From: Gorsachius magnificus
Taxonomy: Eukaryota > Chordata > Aves > Pelecaniformes > Ardeidae
DNA: 64,000 nucleotides
Assembly (NCBI GenBank): GCA_034008185.1
Contig: CM067082.1
Span: 56,565,586 to 56,629,585 of the forward strand
Direction: 5' to 3'
Positions 38,392 through 51,980 of the stretch are shown one piece after another. Below the pieces are notes generated by a model. The model did not search any database. It saw only the letters and a list, made by a program, of their open reading frames with translations, and was not told the DNA's origin. The translations under genes were made by a program, and so were the position numbers. Position 1 is the first letter of the stretch. The number at the start of each line of letters is the position of its first letter.

Positions 38392-39719
38392 AGCAGCAGT
38401 ACCCTCCTGTGGATAACACTGCCGTCTCCGTCGCCACATTTCTTCCTGGGGAGATGGAAGACGGAATGACACGGAGAAGATCTAGGAGCCTCTTATGTGT
38501 ATCGATTACCGAGGAGGGTACGTCACTGGCTGCTTGCCTGCCTTCAACTTTGAAGGAGAAAGGCAGGGGTAATGAATGCATTTTAGTAGATGTTATTGTA
38601 CTACCACTCATCTTCTCCCGAATAAATCCCAGCCTGCCACCGGGCACTATAGTCAGAAGGAGTGAGAACACGGGTTATTACTAAATAAGGACATTGGTTA
38701 TACGCTCCACTTTATCCTAAGCTGCTTACAAAATAGATATGTATTATGTAGGCAGCATACATAGTCCCAATGGGTAGTGTAATCTTAGCATTTTTGCCTG
38801 AAAATGCAAGTAACTTCAAGACTGAGTCAGTACTGAGAATATCTGTCACAGACTTGGAAATAGAATGTAGTACAGATAACGCTGCAGTTCTTTGAAAAGC
38901 ATTACGAAGCTGAGTATTTCAGTGGTCACAAACTCCCAGAATGTCAGAGCTGAGCTGGTGCTGAAGGGAAATCGAAGTATGCTGGAACAGAAAATACAGA
39001 ACTGAGGCTGGCAGAGAAAATGAGCTCTGCACTGTGATGGCAACAGCCATACAGTTTGGATTGAAGTATTTTAGTATTTATGGTATCAGATTAGATAAGG
39101 ACAAAAAAAAAAAGAATTAATGTTTTTAAATATATTTTTCCCCCCCTGATACCATTACAAGATAGAACCAGGGGATGAATTATTTCCCCAGGTAAGTTCT
39201 TACATAACATTGCTATAAAGTAGTCGTGTTTTGCCTATTTGGTTTTTTTTCCTTTTATCGTGTTTGGATTTGAATGTAGCCTTAATCCTGCATATCCTGC
39301 TTTGAAAAGCTTAGATCTGTAATGTATTGTATAGTATTTTTTAAAAGGCTTTGCTCTGTAGTATGTGGTAGCCTTGAGTTAATGGTGTACGTTTCAATTC
39401 TTAACCTTATACTTGACATTTTTGCTTGGATAATATTCTTCATTTAATACAATGTAAAATTTCAAATACGCACGCTGAGACACAGAAAACCTGGCAAAAA
39501 GCATACTGTTATTTAATATCACTTACTACATAAAACAGGCAGTAGCAACACTGATTTACGGGCAAATTTACCAAGATACCAAAGAATATGAAATAAAGCA
39601 CACCATCTAGTAATGCCAAGTTTACAGCTTATACTTTCCTATAAAATTTTCCCAACAGCTTATATTTTCTTACATCTTTTCCCCATATTCAGGAGAACAT
39701 TACCAAGCAGTTGAGACAC

Positions 39720-40295
39720 TGTCGTGGTTTAACCCGGCTGGCAACTAAGCACCACGCAGCCGCTCGCTCACTCCCCCCCCTCCCTCAGTGGGATGGGGGA
39801 GAGAATCGGGAAGGAGAAAAAGGTTAGAGCCGAGGGCTGAGATAAAGACAGTTTAATAAGAGAAAATAATAATAATAGTAATAATGAGAATGATAACAAA
39901 TATACAGAATATACAAAACGAATGATGCACAATGCAATTGCTCACCACCCGCCGACCGATGCCCAGCCCGTCCCGAGCAGCGATCAGTACCCGAGCAGCG
40001 ATCACTCTCCCCGCGACCGACCAACCGACTAAACCCCTGCCCCCCGGGCATGACGTTATATGGTATGGAATAGCTCTTTGGACAGTTTGGGTCCTAGCTG
40101 TGCTGTACTCCCAGCTTGTTATGCACCTGGCCGAGCAGGAGAAGCTCAAAAAGTCCTTGAGCAGTCTGAGCGCTACTTGGCAACAACTAAAAACATCAGC
40201 GTGTTATCAACATTCTTCTGGCACTAAATCCAAAGCACAGCACTATGCTAGCTTCTGTGAAGAAAATTAACTCTATCCCAGCTGAAACCAGGACA
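39720..40295 (-). mobile_element. Solo LTR, avian ERVL-like, minus orientation
   Basis: The 576-bp element begins TGTCGTGGTTTAACC and ends AAACCAGGACA on the + strand, giving TG...CA termini. It is flanked by a perfect 5-bp duplication, GACAC at 39715-39719 and at 40296-40300, as expected for integrase insertion of an ERVL-type element. Its two ends match the inverted ends of the 62636-63225 LTR. Sense is inferred as minus because that strand carries ATTAAA (TTTAAT at 39852-39857 on +) in the position of a polyadenylation signal. No internal retroviral genes are present, so it is a solo LTR left by LTR-LTR recombination. The central third (about 39862-40050) is unlike the other copy. The 112-codon frame at 39932-40270 is chance. 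Confidence 0.92.
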
Positions 40296-43200
40296 GACAC
40301 AGCCTGTGAATCTGGCTTCCAGCTTTCGAGCTGGTCTCTCAGGTTGCAAGACTGTTATGGTGAGACCAATATTATATGAAGTGAGAGCAGCAGGGCTCGG
40401 GTCTGAGCCTTCGTGGTTGTAGCAGTGGCTCCCCCAAAAGTGTAAGTTACCAAAGGAAACTCCAGACTCATTGCAGGGAGCAGCACTGTTGCAGGCAATT
40501 AGCTTGGAAGTAGAGAAGTGAGTACCTGGCTTACCTCTGATCTCAGGCTGACCACTGAAGAGGTGCTTGCATCCTTGTTCTGGACCTGCCCGTAGTCTGA
40601 ATAATCACAGCGATTAGCCCAAAGGGCATTTAATAACTTAGCAGAACTGTAACCTAGTTTCTCCCACTGTATCCCATGCATGATACAGGAACGGATACAT
40701 ATACCACACTTCCTAGTCTTTAATTTCACATCAAGCTAATCAGTACATTATTCTTCAAAGTTCTTCAAGGGCAGGCACCATAAATGTGGCATTTGGGGCA
40801 CAAAAGAAGAGGTTTTGTATCCAACGTGAAATGCAACTTTATCTGGAGGGCTGTGACTGCTGTCCCCATGGTAGATGGATGGTATTTGCTCTGGAGGAGG
40901 TAAGGTAGGTGAGCACTGCCGAGCACCCGTGGCTGGGTTTTCCTGGTCACCTCGTTGCATCCCACACTGGGGTAATGAGTTGACTGAGTCGCAGTTATGC
41001 CTTTCCCTCTCCTCCCCTGTTCTCTTTTTGATGGTATATTTTGTGGTGCTGTGAGTTTCCATCACCAAAGGGTTTCAACAGGTTTTCAACAGCCCACCTC
41101 TACTATAGACGAGGCGTAAAATACAAATGAAAATGCACCTTTGCGGCTGCATCTCTGCCTTGACCCTCTGCCAGACTTAAACATCATGTTTTCAAACTCT
41201 GCGGGCCTACGGCATCTTTCTTACCCCGATCATATTTCATGCTTGGAAAGAAGCAGGAAGTGTGGGTAAACCCATAAAGATGGGAGGATAAGACCTTAAA
41301 ATTAGGCTGCGGGCAAGAAGGATTTGAAGAGAGGAGCAATGTGGCCCAAAGGGCAAAGGAGATAGATTTTGTTCCTCTGAATGAGCAGGAGTTAGACGAG
41401 AAGAAAAAGCAGGAGATGGAGATAAAAAAAGGCACGGGCATGCTTCAGGGAAAGAGTAGGAAAGAAAGAGAAACTTAATGCCAGAAGCAAACCTGGCTTT
41501 TTATGTTCTGGGTGTTGATTTTTTCATGCAGTCACGTCAACACAATAGGTGTTCGCCTGGACCGCAGGATCCACCCATGCTCTTTTTGTCTCTTTGGGAG
41601 TTTGTTAAAATAGTACACGACTTTGCCTCCTGAGATGATGAACTCTTTTCTTGAATGGAAAAAGGATGGTATACGGAATCTAAAATTAAAGCTGCTAAGG
41701 AGAGCTTTAAAGTTACAAATGATACTAAGCTTAAACATCACTAGTGACAAGTGCCAATTTAATAGATGTTAAAGATCTTTCTTGCGCCTTAGCAGAGAAC
41801 AGAAGTGTTGTAAAAATCGATGCACATCTCTGGAGTCTGGCAATGCTGGTTCTTAGTACACAAGTCCCAAAGGCATGAGGGCACAACGTGTTGTATAGCA
41901 TGCAGAGGTGCTGCCGGATCCGAACCCGTTGCTGTAGACAGAGAACAAGAAGGATGAGGCAGGTGTGTATTCTTCTTCATTCAAGTGATGGCTGCCACAC
42001 TGTAACACTTTACATTATTGCTCACTGTTTATTGCTAAAGGGAAGTGTCCTGATTTTAATATCAGCACTTTGCTTGAATAAATCCCACGTGCCCCTTTTG
42101 GGGAGAAACAACATTGATTCGTGTAGAAAAGGTGACTAACAGCAAAGCAGAATAGGGGGGAAAAAAGATAAAAATAATGGATGCTTAGTGCTCCTTTTGC
42201 AGGAATGGCTTTATTTATGATGCAAATGATACAAAATTAATGCATCCATGACAGTGAATTAAAAACAAGAGGTGGCACAAGCATAAACCTGCTGTTGTTA
42301 AAATGAAACTGCACTATCGTGCTCCTCAGGAGCCGCCGCGTTACCCTGGCACCCCTCAGAGCAAAGCTGCTTGCTCTCGGAGGGGCAAATGGCTTCTGCA
42401 CCGGTGAACGCATGAAGCAGAGGTACAACCTTGTGCGACAGAGGCCCGCGATGCGTGGGGTGGATCTGCTGGAGGGAGGCACTGCCAGCAGGCGTTGACC
42501 ATGGCCGTGGTGTCTCACGGGGCCTCCACCAGCCCCTTCCTCCTCCCTGCCCTCCGTTGCCTGGTTCCTCTTCGTCCTCTTGGAAAGGGCATGTGAGGGA
42601 TGGGAAGAGGGGGAGGTACAAGGCGTTGTCAAGCTGCACTGGGGTAGTTTTCCAAATATACTGTAATGGGAAGTATGTCCTGGACATGGAGCTATTTTAT
42701 TAATTATTGGAATGTAATTCGATTTGTAAGCTTGCTTTTCTTTTTCTCCTCATCCAGATTCTTTCCCCTTTTCCTCCAAATCCTCCACTTTGCCATGTGA
42801 TGGCAGATTTACAGAAATCTAGCTGTGCAATATGGCTTAGAATCCAATGCTGGTTATCTGTAACATGTGCCAAAATGGGCTCAGCACAGATCTTTAGAAA
42901 ATGACGAAAGGTCCATCCAGTTCTCATCGTTGAGTTGCTCTCAGCACACACAGTTACGATGCCCATCAGCTGGGGTTTTAGATGCTGTTGACCAACGTAG
43001 TTTCTTACTTTTAACCCACAGAGTAGTTCCTTTTCAAAGCAAACTAAAGTTATTTCTTAACTATTGAAACCTTTCTTGACCATCCTGAAAAAATGACACT
43101 AAAGAGGTTCCCATGATAATGGACCGATCATTTTGGGTCCTACAAATGCTCTGAACTTCTCTACAGTCATTGCGTGGTTTTCCTTCAAAAATACCATTTT

Positions 43201-43329
43201 TACTAGGATTGATTCTCCTCCATTCTGTATTTACTCCTGTAATTTTTCTAAACTTAATTTTATATTTTTTAGCTTAGTTTTTTTATTGCTGCTAAGCTCT
43301 GATGCAGAGTATATGGTTTAGCTTATATT

Positions 43330-44260
43330 TTTAAAATCCTGTAGAGTTTCCTCTCATACGAAACAGAAGAAAGGCTGTTCCATGTTCTATGTCTTACCAT
43401 TACATTTTCTACTCTATCATACGTTTCTCTTTCACTTCCCTCAGTTCAGCTAATTCTAAAATTTTAGAAATCTCTCTTTAGCATATTTAATTAATGCATA
43501 AGAGAAGGATGCTCTGGGGTTAAAAGCACAGAAATCAGTTTGCATTGCTCTTTTCAGATACCACCAACCTGGAATCAGGAGTCAGGGCATGTGTTCTGAG
43601 GTCCTACCTAATGAAATGTCCAGAACTTGCCATAAATAATTTAGAAAATGAAAATTGTTCATAACAATCATGTTGGAAATAACTGAAACAGGTAATGAAT
43701 TTTGGAAAACCATAAATGGATCTTTAGCATTTTGCAAATATATACAAAAGCTAAATATGCTCAATATGTTTTAGAAATAAGTATTCACTCATCTCTAGCC
43801 CCAAGTCTTGCATGGGTCTAAATTTAATTTTCCACAAAATTGACTATTACCTAATTTCATTAAGGCTTTCCTAAAGTCTGTCACAGTCCTGAAACACCAG
43901 AATAAAATTTTGCTATCAGCAAATTTGGTGAATGAGGACATTCACTTCCTCTTATAAACTGCAAATAAATAGACTGAAAGTGCCAATTGTATTGTGATAT
44001 TCCTTGATAAATTCACCGATTAATGGCTTTCCATTTTTGCCAGTTATCCCTACGTACTTACCACCTCACGGTAAGTTTTCAGCTCGTTACAAGATGGATT
44101 GTTAATGACCTCCAAAGACCAATTTTATCAAAAGCCTTCAGAAATTTTGAAATAAATGGCAGCTGCTCTTTGTTGTGCATTTCATAAACTCTCGGTATTT
44201 AGAAGAACGTTTGTTGTTCTATGAAAGTCCCAATGGTTTCATTTTATTATTTTTAATTAA
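43330..44260 (-). mobile_element. Possible ancient CR1/L3-like LINE relic
   Basis: On the + strand the segment contains patches that resemble reverse-complemented old CR1/L3 ORF2: a block near 43918 with ATCAGCAAATTTGGTGAATG (in family order, the FADD region), then near 44130 the phrase TTATCAAAAGCCTTCAGAAA followed by AAATAAATGGCAGC. The order and spacing fit, but divergence is high and the 3' half is weak. Edges are only rough. Confidence 0.35.
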
Positions 44261-47200
44261 TATCTATGCTACACCCAGTGCTGAGTCATCTTCTGCACTC
44301 TCCTAGTGCAGTAGCTGGCTTGTGATTCCACCTCCGTGCTGATATACCCCTCTCGATAGGGGAGATCTTCCTCCTCTTTGTTTTCGCTGTTGCTCATCTG
44401 GTCTTGCCCAAGCAGCCACAAGGTCTGCCACTGTAGTCAATGGATTTAACTTTCTGTGTGGATACAAGCAGCAGGGCTGGGGCTCTAGCTCACACCCCTG
44501 CCCGCACTCCCAGATCATCCATATGGCCCAGCTAGGTATATTTAAGCAAACCACCCAGCTCACCTCCTTGGGAAGGGGCAACAAAAAGCCTTAGGACAGA
44601 GAGCCGAGCCCACGGCAGCGCCGATGGGAGAAAGCATGGAAAACTGAACCTTCGTCTTGCTCCCTCCCAGCTCAAGGCTGAGAGGCTGGGGCTGGGGCGA
44701 GCACCTCTACCAGCAGCCGTGGGCAGCATTGCCTGCACCCCGCAGCGGTGCTGCCCCACGGTGCGAGGGGGCTGGCTCTCCCTCCTGCCTCAGCAGTGAT
44801 GCTCCCGAAGCACCCACCACCATGGCATCCCTCGGGCAAGTGCCTGATCTTGCCAAGGGTTAGGATAAACCAATTTAGGAAGTTGCAGTGTCAGTGTAAG
44901 AAAGACAGCAGCGGAAAGCTGTAATCACTCCCAGGCCAAGATAGATATCCAAGAAACTGAGGTTTTATTTTGTCTTTAATGTAAAAAGATCTTCATACAA
45001 ATGTTGGACTAATTATGCACTGGTAAGGCATTCAAATACATTTAACATCTTAAGACCGGTCAGTGCTAGCACCATGCTGTCACCTCAGAATTTTAAATAG
45101 AGAATATTAGAGCTTTAATTCCATTGCCAGGCAAAAAATTGAAAAAAAAGATATTTCTTCCTCCAGAAGCTGGAAAACAGACTCCAAAGAGTCTTACAAG
45201 ATAAAATAACTAGAAAACTCTTCTTCCTTCTTCTGTTTTTCCTGCCCTGGCAGGGCACTTCAGCAATGTTCTGAGCTCAACCCTATAAACTGAAATGCAA
45301 TAAATCAATTTGTTATCAGATTGTAGCTTATTCTTTACAAAATGCGGGCATTTCCAGTACTAAGTGACATAAAGAACTGCTTCAAACTAGCCTGAAAAAA
45401 TTGCCCCAAGTGTTGTAAAGATATAACTGGTATCTAATCGCTGAGCCTTTTTTGGAATTCCAATAATTTAGTGCTAAGGACACTTCTTGGATATGCTACA
45501 GGTGTCTGCTGATCTAAAAATATTTTTTAGTGAACATTAACTCCCTGGTATAGTGAAAAACTTTACCATTGAACAATTTGTTACAGGTTCAGGGAGACAA
45601 CGCTGTCGGTTCTGCTACTGATCGGAAACATACTGTAATACACTACAAGACAAGTTAAGAAAGCAAGCAAAGCTTATTCTTTGACTTCTGTATAGGAAGT
45701 GCTAATAGTATTTGTTTAAATTCATTAATTAAAGGCAATGACTTATTTACTGAAAGAGCGTGGAACCTTGAACATACCACTAATACTATTTTTGGTGACT
45801 TATATTGTACTTAGATTGTACTTGTATTCTGCCTCCATCTCCCCCTGCAATCAATGGTCCATCTTCCAAACATCCCTCTGATGTATGGAAATCAATCTTA
45901 CTTGCTTATGCTTCCCTTAATGTCAAGATGATGCATTCCTGCTAATTGGCTTCTGCTTCTTCCAGGCCTTTATTTTTTGGTACTTAAACACTGACAGGCC
46001 AGAGCTTGCACGCTCCTTAAAAATCATTGATTTCTCAACTGGTTGTGGAGCCTTCTCAGATGAGTCTGAAGTGCAGGACATAACTATGGGCTTGCCTCAA
46101 AGGTGCTGCATAATTGAGAGCTTGACTGTCACCTGGTGACGCAGTGATGTGCCCCAAATTTGGATGGGAGACTTGGAGAGGAAATTCCATGTGCAAGCAC
46201 AGGCCGGGAAGCAGACTTCAGTAATCAGCTTTCCTGAGCCCTAAAGGAACAGCAGATGCACCGAGGACAAAGCGAGTCCTAAACCATCACAGTCAGAGTA
46301 TTTGTAAGAAGCAATTGTTTGGGATTTTCAGAGGCAGAAAAAAAAATTAGGGAGCAGCTGTCTCAAAAACCACACTTAAATCAAGAACAGCTACAGCTTT
46401 GAAGGGAACTTGCACTAAAGCCAGAGGTCCTAAAGGTTTAGGATCAATTGGAGGTAAATTAATTGAAATTACTGAAAAGAGACAAAATAAAGAATACAGT
46501 GTGTCTGCCCACAGCATCTTAGGAGGAATTGAAGTGGGGATGAAAAAAAATTGGGGATTTAGTCTCTGCTGGGAACAACCTCCTTAATCACGGTCAGAAT
46601 AGAAATAGTTGAAGAGGTGCTAGGGGTAGGAGGAAATAATATAGTGGGAATGAAGCACTGGGGAAAAATACTGACTTTAATTGCTAAATTTGGCTCAGAT
46701 ACATCTAGGAAGTTAATCCTATTGAATGTTTGCTATATTGGGATATTGGTTAGTTATCAGAGGTATGTGCGTGTGTGCAGAATATAATATTTTCCACAGC
46801 TTTCTTCAGCCAGCTGTACCATTAGAAACGGATAATTTATAATATTCTAAGACTGACGTTTTGTTCAGTGTAAGGCAACACTTTCCTTTGCTGAATATCC
46901 AAACTAATAACACTGCCAACCAACAGTCATCTTGTTAGTCTGCCTCCTTGGCTTTTAAAATACGTTTAATAATTCTGTGAAATATTTCTGGTGTAGAGGT
47001 AACATCAAACTATAACTTACAAACAGTATATCCCGTAATACGTATCCATATCAATAACCAGAACCTGTGAAAAGCATTGTCTTCAGTAACAAGCATTTCT
47101 TGTTCCCTCATTGAATGTCTGTTTGATAAATCAAAGCTACCTTTCTGTGCCAGCTCCCTCCTGTCTATGAACGAAGACCCAAGCCACATTGTTCCTCTTT

Positions 47201-48090
47201 GAAAGTCTTGATTTAGTACAGTTAGCTCCTCAAAAAAACCCAACAAAACAAACAGTAATGGTCGACTGAGTTGAGCTGTATCATGTAAGGGTTAACCAGA
47301 AACAGAAGCAGCTGTATCAATTCTACTTTAGAACAGAGACTTGTTAAAATGCAATAAATGATCCCTTGAAAGTTAAGGAGCTGGAAAATGAGTGGTATGC
47401 AGTGCTTTGCTACAGGCAATACCAGATTCTAGGTACTTGTGCCTACAATGGGGAGCAGATGATAAATTTTAGGGTGTGCATGTGGGTGTTTATTGAGGTC
47501 GCAGGTGGTTTGTGAGAAGGAAAAGTACAAATTTATTAATATTGGAAACTGCATGTTTGACTTGTTTACTTCTGAAATAGGCAATAACTCTAACAGCATG
47601 GTATCTGCTCCTTGCTGTTTGATGCCCCTTGGTATGATAGCACGATATATTAATTTTGGAGATTTTTTTCCCACTGGACATTACAGCTGGCTGTACTATG
47701 CAGAGATGGGGCAGTGGGTAACGATGAAGACAGGCCTCAGCATGAACTTTTGTGACTCTCAAGCAGATACCAGACTGGAAAAACCCTGCCTTGTAACATT
47801 GGATGTGTAGGACTTTACATTCTGGCTCTTTAGCGTTTCCTCAGACATTGAAAGAGGAACCACGCACACTTGGGAACACCCGCCTGTAACGGGGTTGCAG
47901 ATTTCAGACCGGGCGGGGGTGACTAACCCAGAGCTGGAGGAACAGGGAGAAGGGGTAGCTCCATGCTCAGGAAGGGTAGGAGGGTTTCACACATGGGAAG
48001 CACCTGCTCCTTGCACAGGGAGGCCCAAACTCTCTCCCCAGCAAGGACCATGTGTGCTTCCCAGTTGTGGCCCGGGGAGGTTTCATATAT

Positions 48091-48109
48091 ACACACACAC
48101 ACACACACA
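48091..48109. repeat. (AC)n microsatellite
   Basis: About nine and a half AC units preceded by TATAT. It is a short dinucleotide repeat in intergenic DNA. Confidence 0.9.
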
Positions 48110-51100
48110 AAGGCTCAGCACCAGCAGGAATGACTGATAGCAGTCAGCGAGCCCCACCAGCCCCTTCTTATTTGGGGGTTTGGTCTTTAATACCTGCAAG
48201 CTGGAGAAGGCTTCAAAGCCCAACATCCCACTTGCTGCCCTGCCACATGGCCACCAGGCCCTCTGCAAGAGGTGGGGTACTGCTGTTTTCTCAACAGAGC
48301 TGACTGCAGCTGTGTTTTGCAAGGACCCCAATCTCTACCAGAAAGCATTAGTGGTGACTGCATGATGCCCAGGGGCTCCCTTGTTGGCTCTGAGTGAGCA
48401 GGCATGGACACATACAAAGGAAAAGCTCTGGTCGTCCTTGGGGCTTTATGGCCAAAAATTAAGATGGCCAACAGAGCTAGGAGTCTGTGGGGTTGGATGA
48501 TGGGCTTTGGGGGATCACAGTTTTGGATGAAGATGCCTGAAGTCTCCCTAAGCCCTTCTTCTAGTACTGAAGTCCTTTAGGACTAGGAGCTGGTTCATGC
48601 AATTGTTTCCATTCCCTGATTGAATTATGGCAATCAGTAATATTGTTATCATATAACAGAGGGTCTGGTAAAGAACTGAGACCTTTAATAGTAGGGTTTT
48701 GTACAAATAAGGAGCAAGCAGTCACAATCTAGATGTAACTCCTGGGACCAGGAACAAAGCTTTAAAAAAGGTCTTTGAGGCTTTGAATCCTCCAAGGATT
48801 CTCCCCAAAGCAGCTGAGGGAGAGATTGCAAAAAAAAATAGGATTTGTGAACCTCAGAATGTCACACATTTTTTCTGTTGAAGCTATGCCTCGTTGCTGT
48901 TGTTAATGTGTTACTGTAACACCTGCTGGCCCTGATTAAGATTCCTCTGGGATGGTATAATCACAGAGCACAATGTGGCCACAAAGAAATTACAACTCAT
49001 GATCTGCAACATATAAAGGGGGAATGATGATAGACTCAACCAGATATATGCTGTTTTATCCATACGTATGGCCTGTATGGATGCATTTGTGTCTTCATGT
49101 ACTATTTTGTTTTAGCTTCGTAAACAATCAGTGTTACCTTATAACTCCGAGCCCAGGCATTATAAGTTGGCTGGTCTTACAGTGTCAATGAAGTGGATCT
49201 CGAATAGGGATTTGAAATAGGAGAAAATAACAGTTTAGGCTTAGGCTACTGTAAGCTGGGCCGTCTGAGGGACAAATTTACATTTAGATTGAGCCTCTTC
49301 ACATTTTCTTTAAGTAATTGTAAACTCTCTTGTGACTCAGCCCTAGAAAAGAATTTAGGCAGCCCCACACTGCCAAAAACTGTGCCTTATGCTTTGTAAG
49401 ATGTGCGATAGCTAATCTAAGTAGTCGGGCTTAGCATCTACTTTTCATAATTACTTGTGCAAATTCAACTCAGTTATCAAATGTCTGCATTAATCACACA
49501 AAGGATATCAGTATTGCCAAAATAAATTTGTTGTAAAAGTGTTATGTCTGATTATTTGTATTATTCAACCAACACCCAGACGTCCTATTATGTTAAGAGC
49601 TACATGAGCATACAAGAAACTGTTCCACCACCAGGGAGTGTGTGACTGATTTACGGTAAGAGAAAACAATTGGACATTACAAGCAAATAAAAAGAAAGGG
49701 AGAGAAGAATTAGGGTAAGCGTGGATAGTCTGTGCCGGCATGTTCCTATGAGAACCATTAGTGAGTTTTAAGTAAAGGAAAAAATAGTTTGATATAAATA
49801 AATAAGAAATATGATATCAGTAATCCTTACTGGGCATTCGCCTAGCCCAATGGAGATTTCTGTGGTATGTACTTAGCTTTCATATTAGGGTCTTATTCTC
49901 ATTCACGCCGTGCCTGTTTACACCACTCTCCTAGGGATCTCCAAATGGCATCACACGGACAGCGGAGGACAGAGGAACACAGCCAAAATGCTACAGCTGG
50001 CCCCACACCACACAAGTCTGCCATCTGCACCCAGCCAGCCACGTGCCCAGCGAGGGTTACGGAGGCTGCATTTCTTTGTTATTAAACGCTTTATACTGCC
50101 AGCACAACATAAAGGGATCTTGCTGTGACTGAGCTTTCGTCTCAGTCTAGCGTGGTTTGCTGCTGCATGTCTTCAGTTCCACAGCTCTTTTGCTTGAGCA
50201 TCAGTGTAAATAAATTGCTTTATTAAGATGCCCAGTTGAACCGGTGCTGCCTCTGAATGCAAGGGATAACGAACCTTACCGTATGTTTCAATGAGCGGAA
50301 GATGCGTGGAATACCAGGATACATGTTTGCAGAGGTATTTTCAATGTAAAATTTACAAGGTAACCACAGGAAACTGGACTCTGTCAGGCACTCAAGTGCC
50401 TCAGATTAATTCTCCCAGACAATTCCCAGCCTTTGGTGAATGTGCTCCTTTTTTCACCTCCCTAATCCTTTTCCCTTCCAGTGCAAAGAAGCCTGGCACT
50501 GTCTCTCAGCTATTGTTTGTGGAAAAGTGGCTTATCTTGAGCCATACTTTTTCCTTTCATTTTCCTTTTGAATTGAACTGTTCTGTTCATGGGGCAAAGT
50601 CAAAACAGGGTACTCATAAATTATTACAGAGCAGTTCCCCTTTCATCACAGGAATACAACACATTGCAAATCTAATAGGTGAAGCTGGAATTCCCATCTA
50701 TTCTTGAAAGTTATAAGCAAAACCAAATGAGAGTGGCAATATAGCAGACCAAAGCAACCTTTCTGATACCTCTCATCTAGGGCAACATCCATAACATGTA
50801 GTATTTCCATAATAATTACTATTTCTCAGGACAAAATACAGCAACTGCCATCTCTCTCACTCTTAAGCATTTGTGAAAAGGAGGATTGCTTGAACTGACC
50901 AGCGGCGTATTGCCAAAAAAACCCCCCCCAACTAGGAGCACAGCAGCTTGGTAGGAAACACCACAACGTGTGATGGCCTGCCAAATGCTATGTCATTAAA
51001 ATGTAACAACAGTTTATGTTTCATAAGTCGTTCTTCTAGATCAAACTCCAGCTGAGCCACTTCATACTGCTTCTATAGACTGGTTATCTCGTCCACTCAA

Positions 51101-51769
51101 GTAAATTACTGATGTTGTACACGGAGAGCGGATGAGGGGGCTTACACCCACGAGCGGGCTTGCTGTGTTTTCCTTTCCTCAGACTATTTTGTATCATTTT
51201 TAAAGGACGTGGCCCAACGAAGTCTTCCCGGTAGCTCTACTAGATGTACAGACAGGCAGCAGCAAGAGCAATCTCTGCCAAAAAAAAGGTGCTTTGCTGT
51301 GTGACCCGAAAGGCACATCTGGATGCAGGAACCGAGCCGCCCGGCAGCGATGCCAACGGGGACAGGGGACGGGAGGAACCGTGAGCAGGAGCAGAAACGG
51401 AATTAATTCGCCAGAAGATTGAAAACAAAACAAAACCAAACCCTCCCAACCACAGCAACGAATCGCCCGGTGGGTGCCCTGGAGCGGGGCTTTCATCTCC
51501 CGCCCACTCGCGGTCCCTCACCGCACCGACCTGACGGGGGGGAGGTCCCGCCGGCTGGGGACTGGGGGGACCCCGGGAGCCGCCCCCCCGCTGCCGGCAC
51601 CGAGCCCCGGCTTTCTCCAGGGCCGCCCCACGCCCGCCCACCACCCGCGGCAGCCCGCCCAGCGCCCAGCGCCGCGCTCCCCCGGCGGGCGCTGCCCACG
51701 CTCCTAGCTCCTGGAGACCTGGAAATACAGCTCTGGTATTGGGGTTTTTTCGCCTTTGCAGAAATAAAC

Positions 51770-51778
51770 CTACCTGTT
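51770..51778 (-). other. Minus-strand consensus splice donor (CAG|GTAGGT)
   Basis: Read on the minus strand the sequence is AACAG|GTAGGT, with the GT at 51773-51772. It is a near-perfect donor, about 200 bp downstream in the antisense direction from a second such donor at 51975. No spliced partner could be assigned. Confidence 0.35.
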
Positions 51779-51970
51779 GCATACTCCTGCGGCAGCAGCC
51801 GTGACGCTGTTCGGCGCGATAAATCAGCTTTCTCCTCGCTTCCCGGGACGGGGAGTCCCGGGATGCCTGCGCGGCGCCAGCGCTTCCCCAGGCCGGCCGG
51901 CCCGGGCCGCCTCGGGGGCTCCGCCTGGCACCGGAGCCGGCCCGGGACTGCCGGAGCCAGCCCGCCCGAT

Positions 51971-51980
51971 CTTACCTTGG
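51971..51980 (-). other. Minus-strand consensus splice donor (CCAAG|GTAAGAT)
   Basis: The minus strand reads CCAAG|GTAAGATC with the GT at 51975-51974, a close match to the vertebrate 5' splice consensus inside the CpG island and upstream of MTCL1. It would suit the first exon of a divergent long non-coding RNA starting at about 52,100-52,500. No acceptor or transcript evidence is available. Confidence 0.4.

Larger units (their letters stand above)
23361..51100. other. RAB12-MTCL1 intergenic region
   Basis: About 28 kb without a gene that I can support. Open frames are short, have no domain, and usually appear on both strands. The region holds a 19-bp tandem duplication (24012-24049), an ancient CR1/L3-like relic (28520-29260), a short G-quadruplex motif (38375-38391), a solo LTR (39720-40295), a possible second LINE relic (43330-44260) and an AC microsatellite (48091-48109). 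A few stretches look compositionally like conserved non-coding elements (about 31640-31860, 37540-37640, 45990-46180). Regulatory elements or unannotated long non-coding RNAs could be present but are not readable from sequence alone. Confidence 0.7.

Noticed and set aside
39932..40270. 112-codon + strand frame
   Set aside because: It lies wholly inside the solo LTR and is antisense to the inferred LTR direction. No protein similarity was recognised.
42237..42703. Overlapping 90 to 131-codon frames in a GC-richer patch
   Set aside because: Both strands are open, there is no similarity to a known family, and no splice sites frame them.
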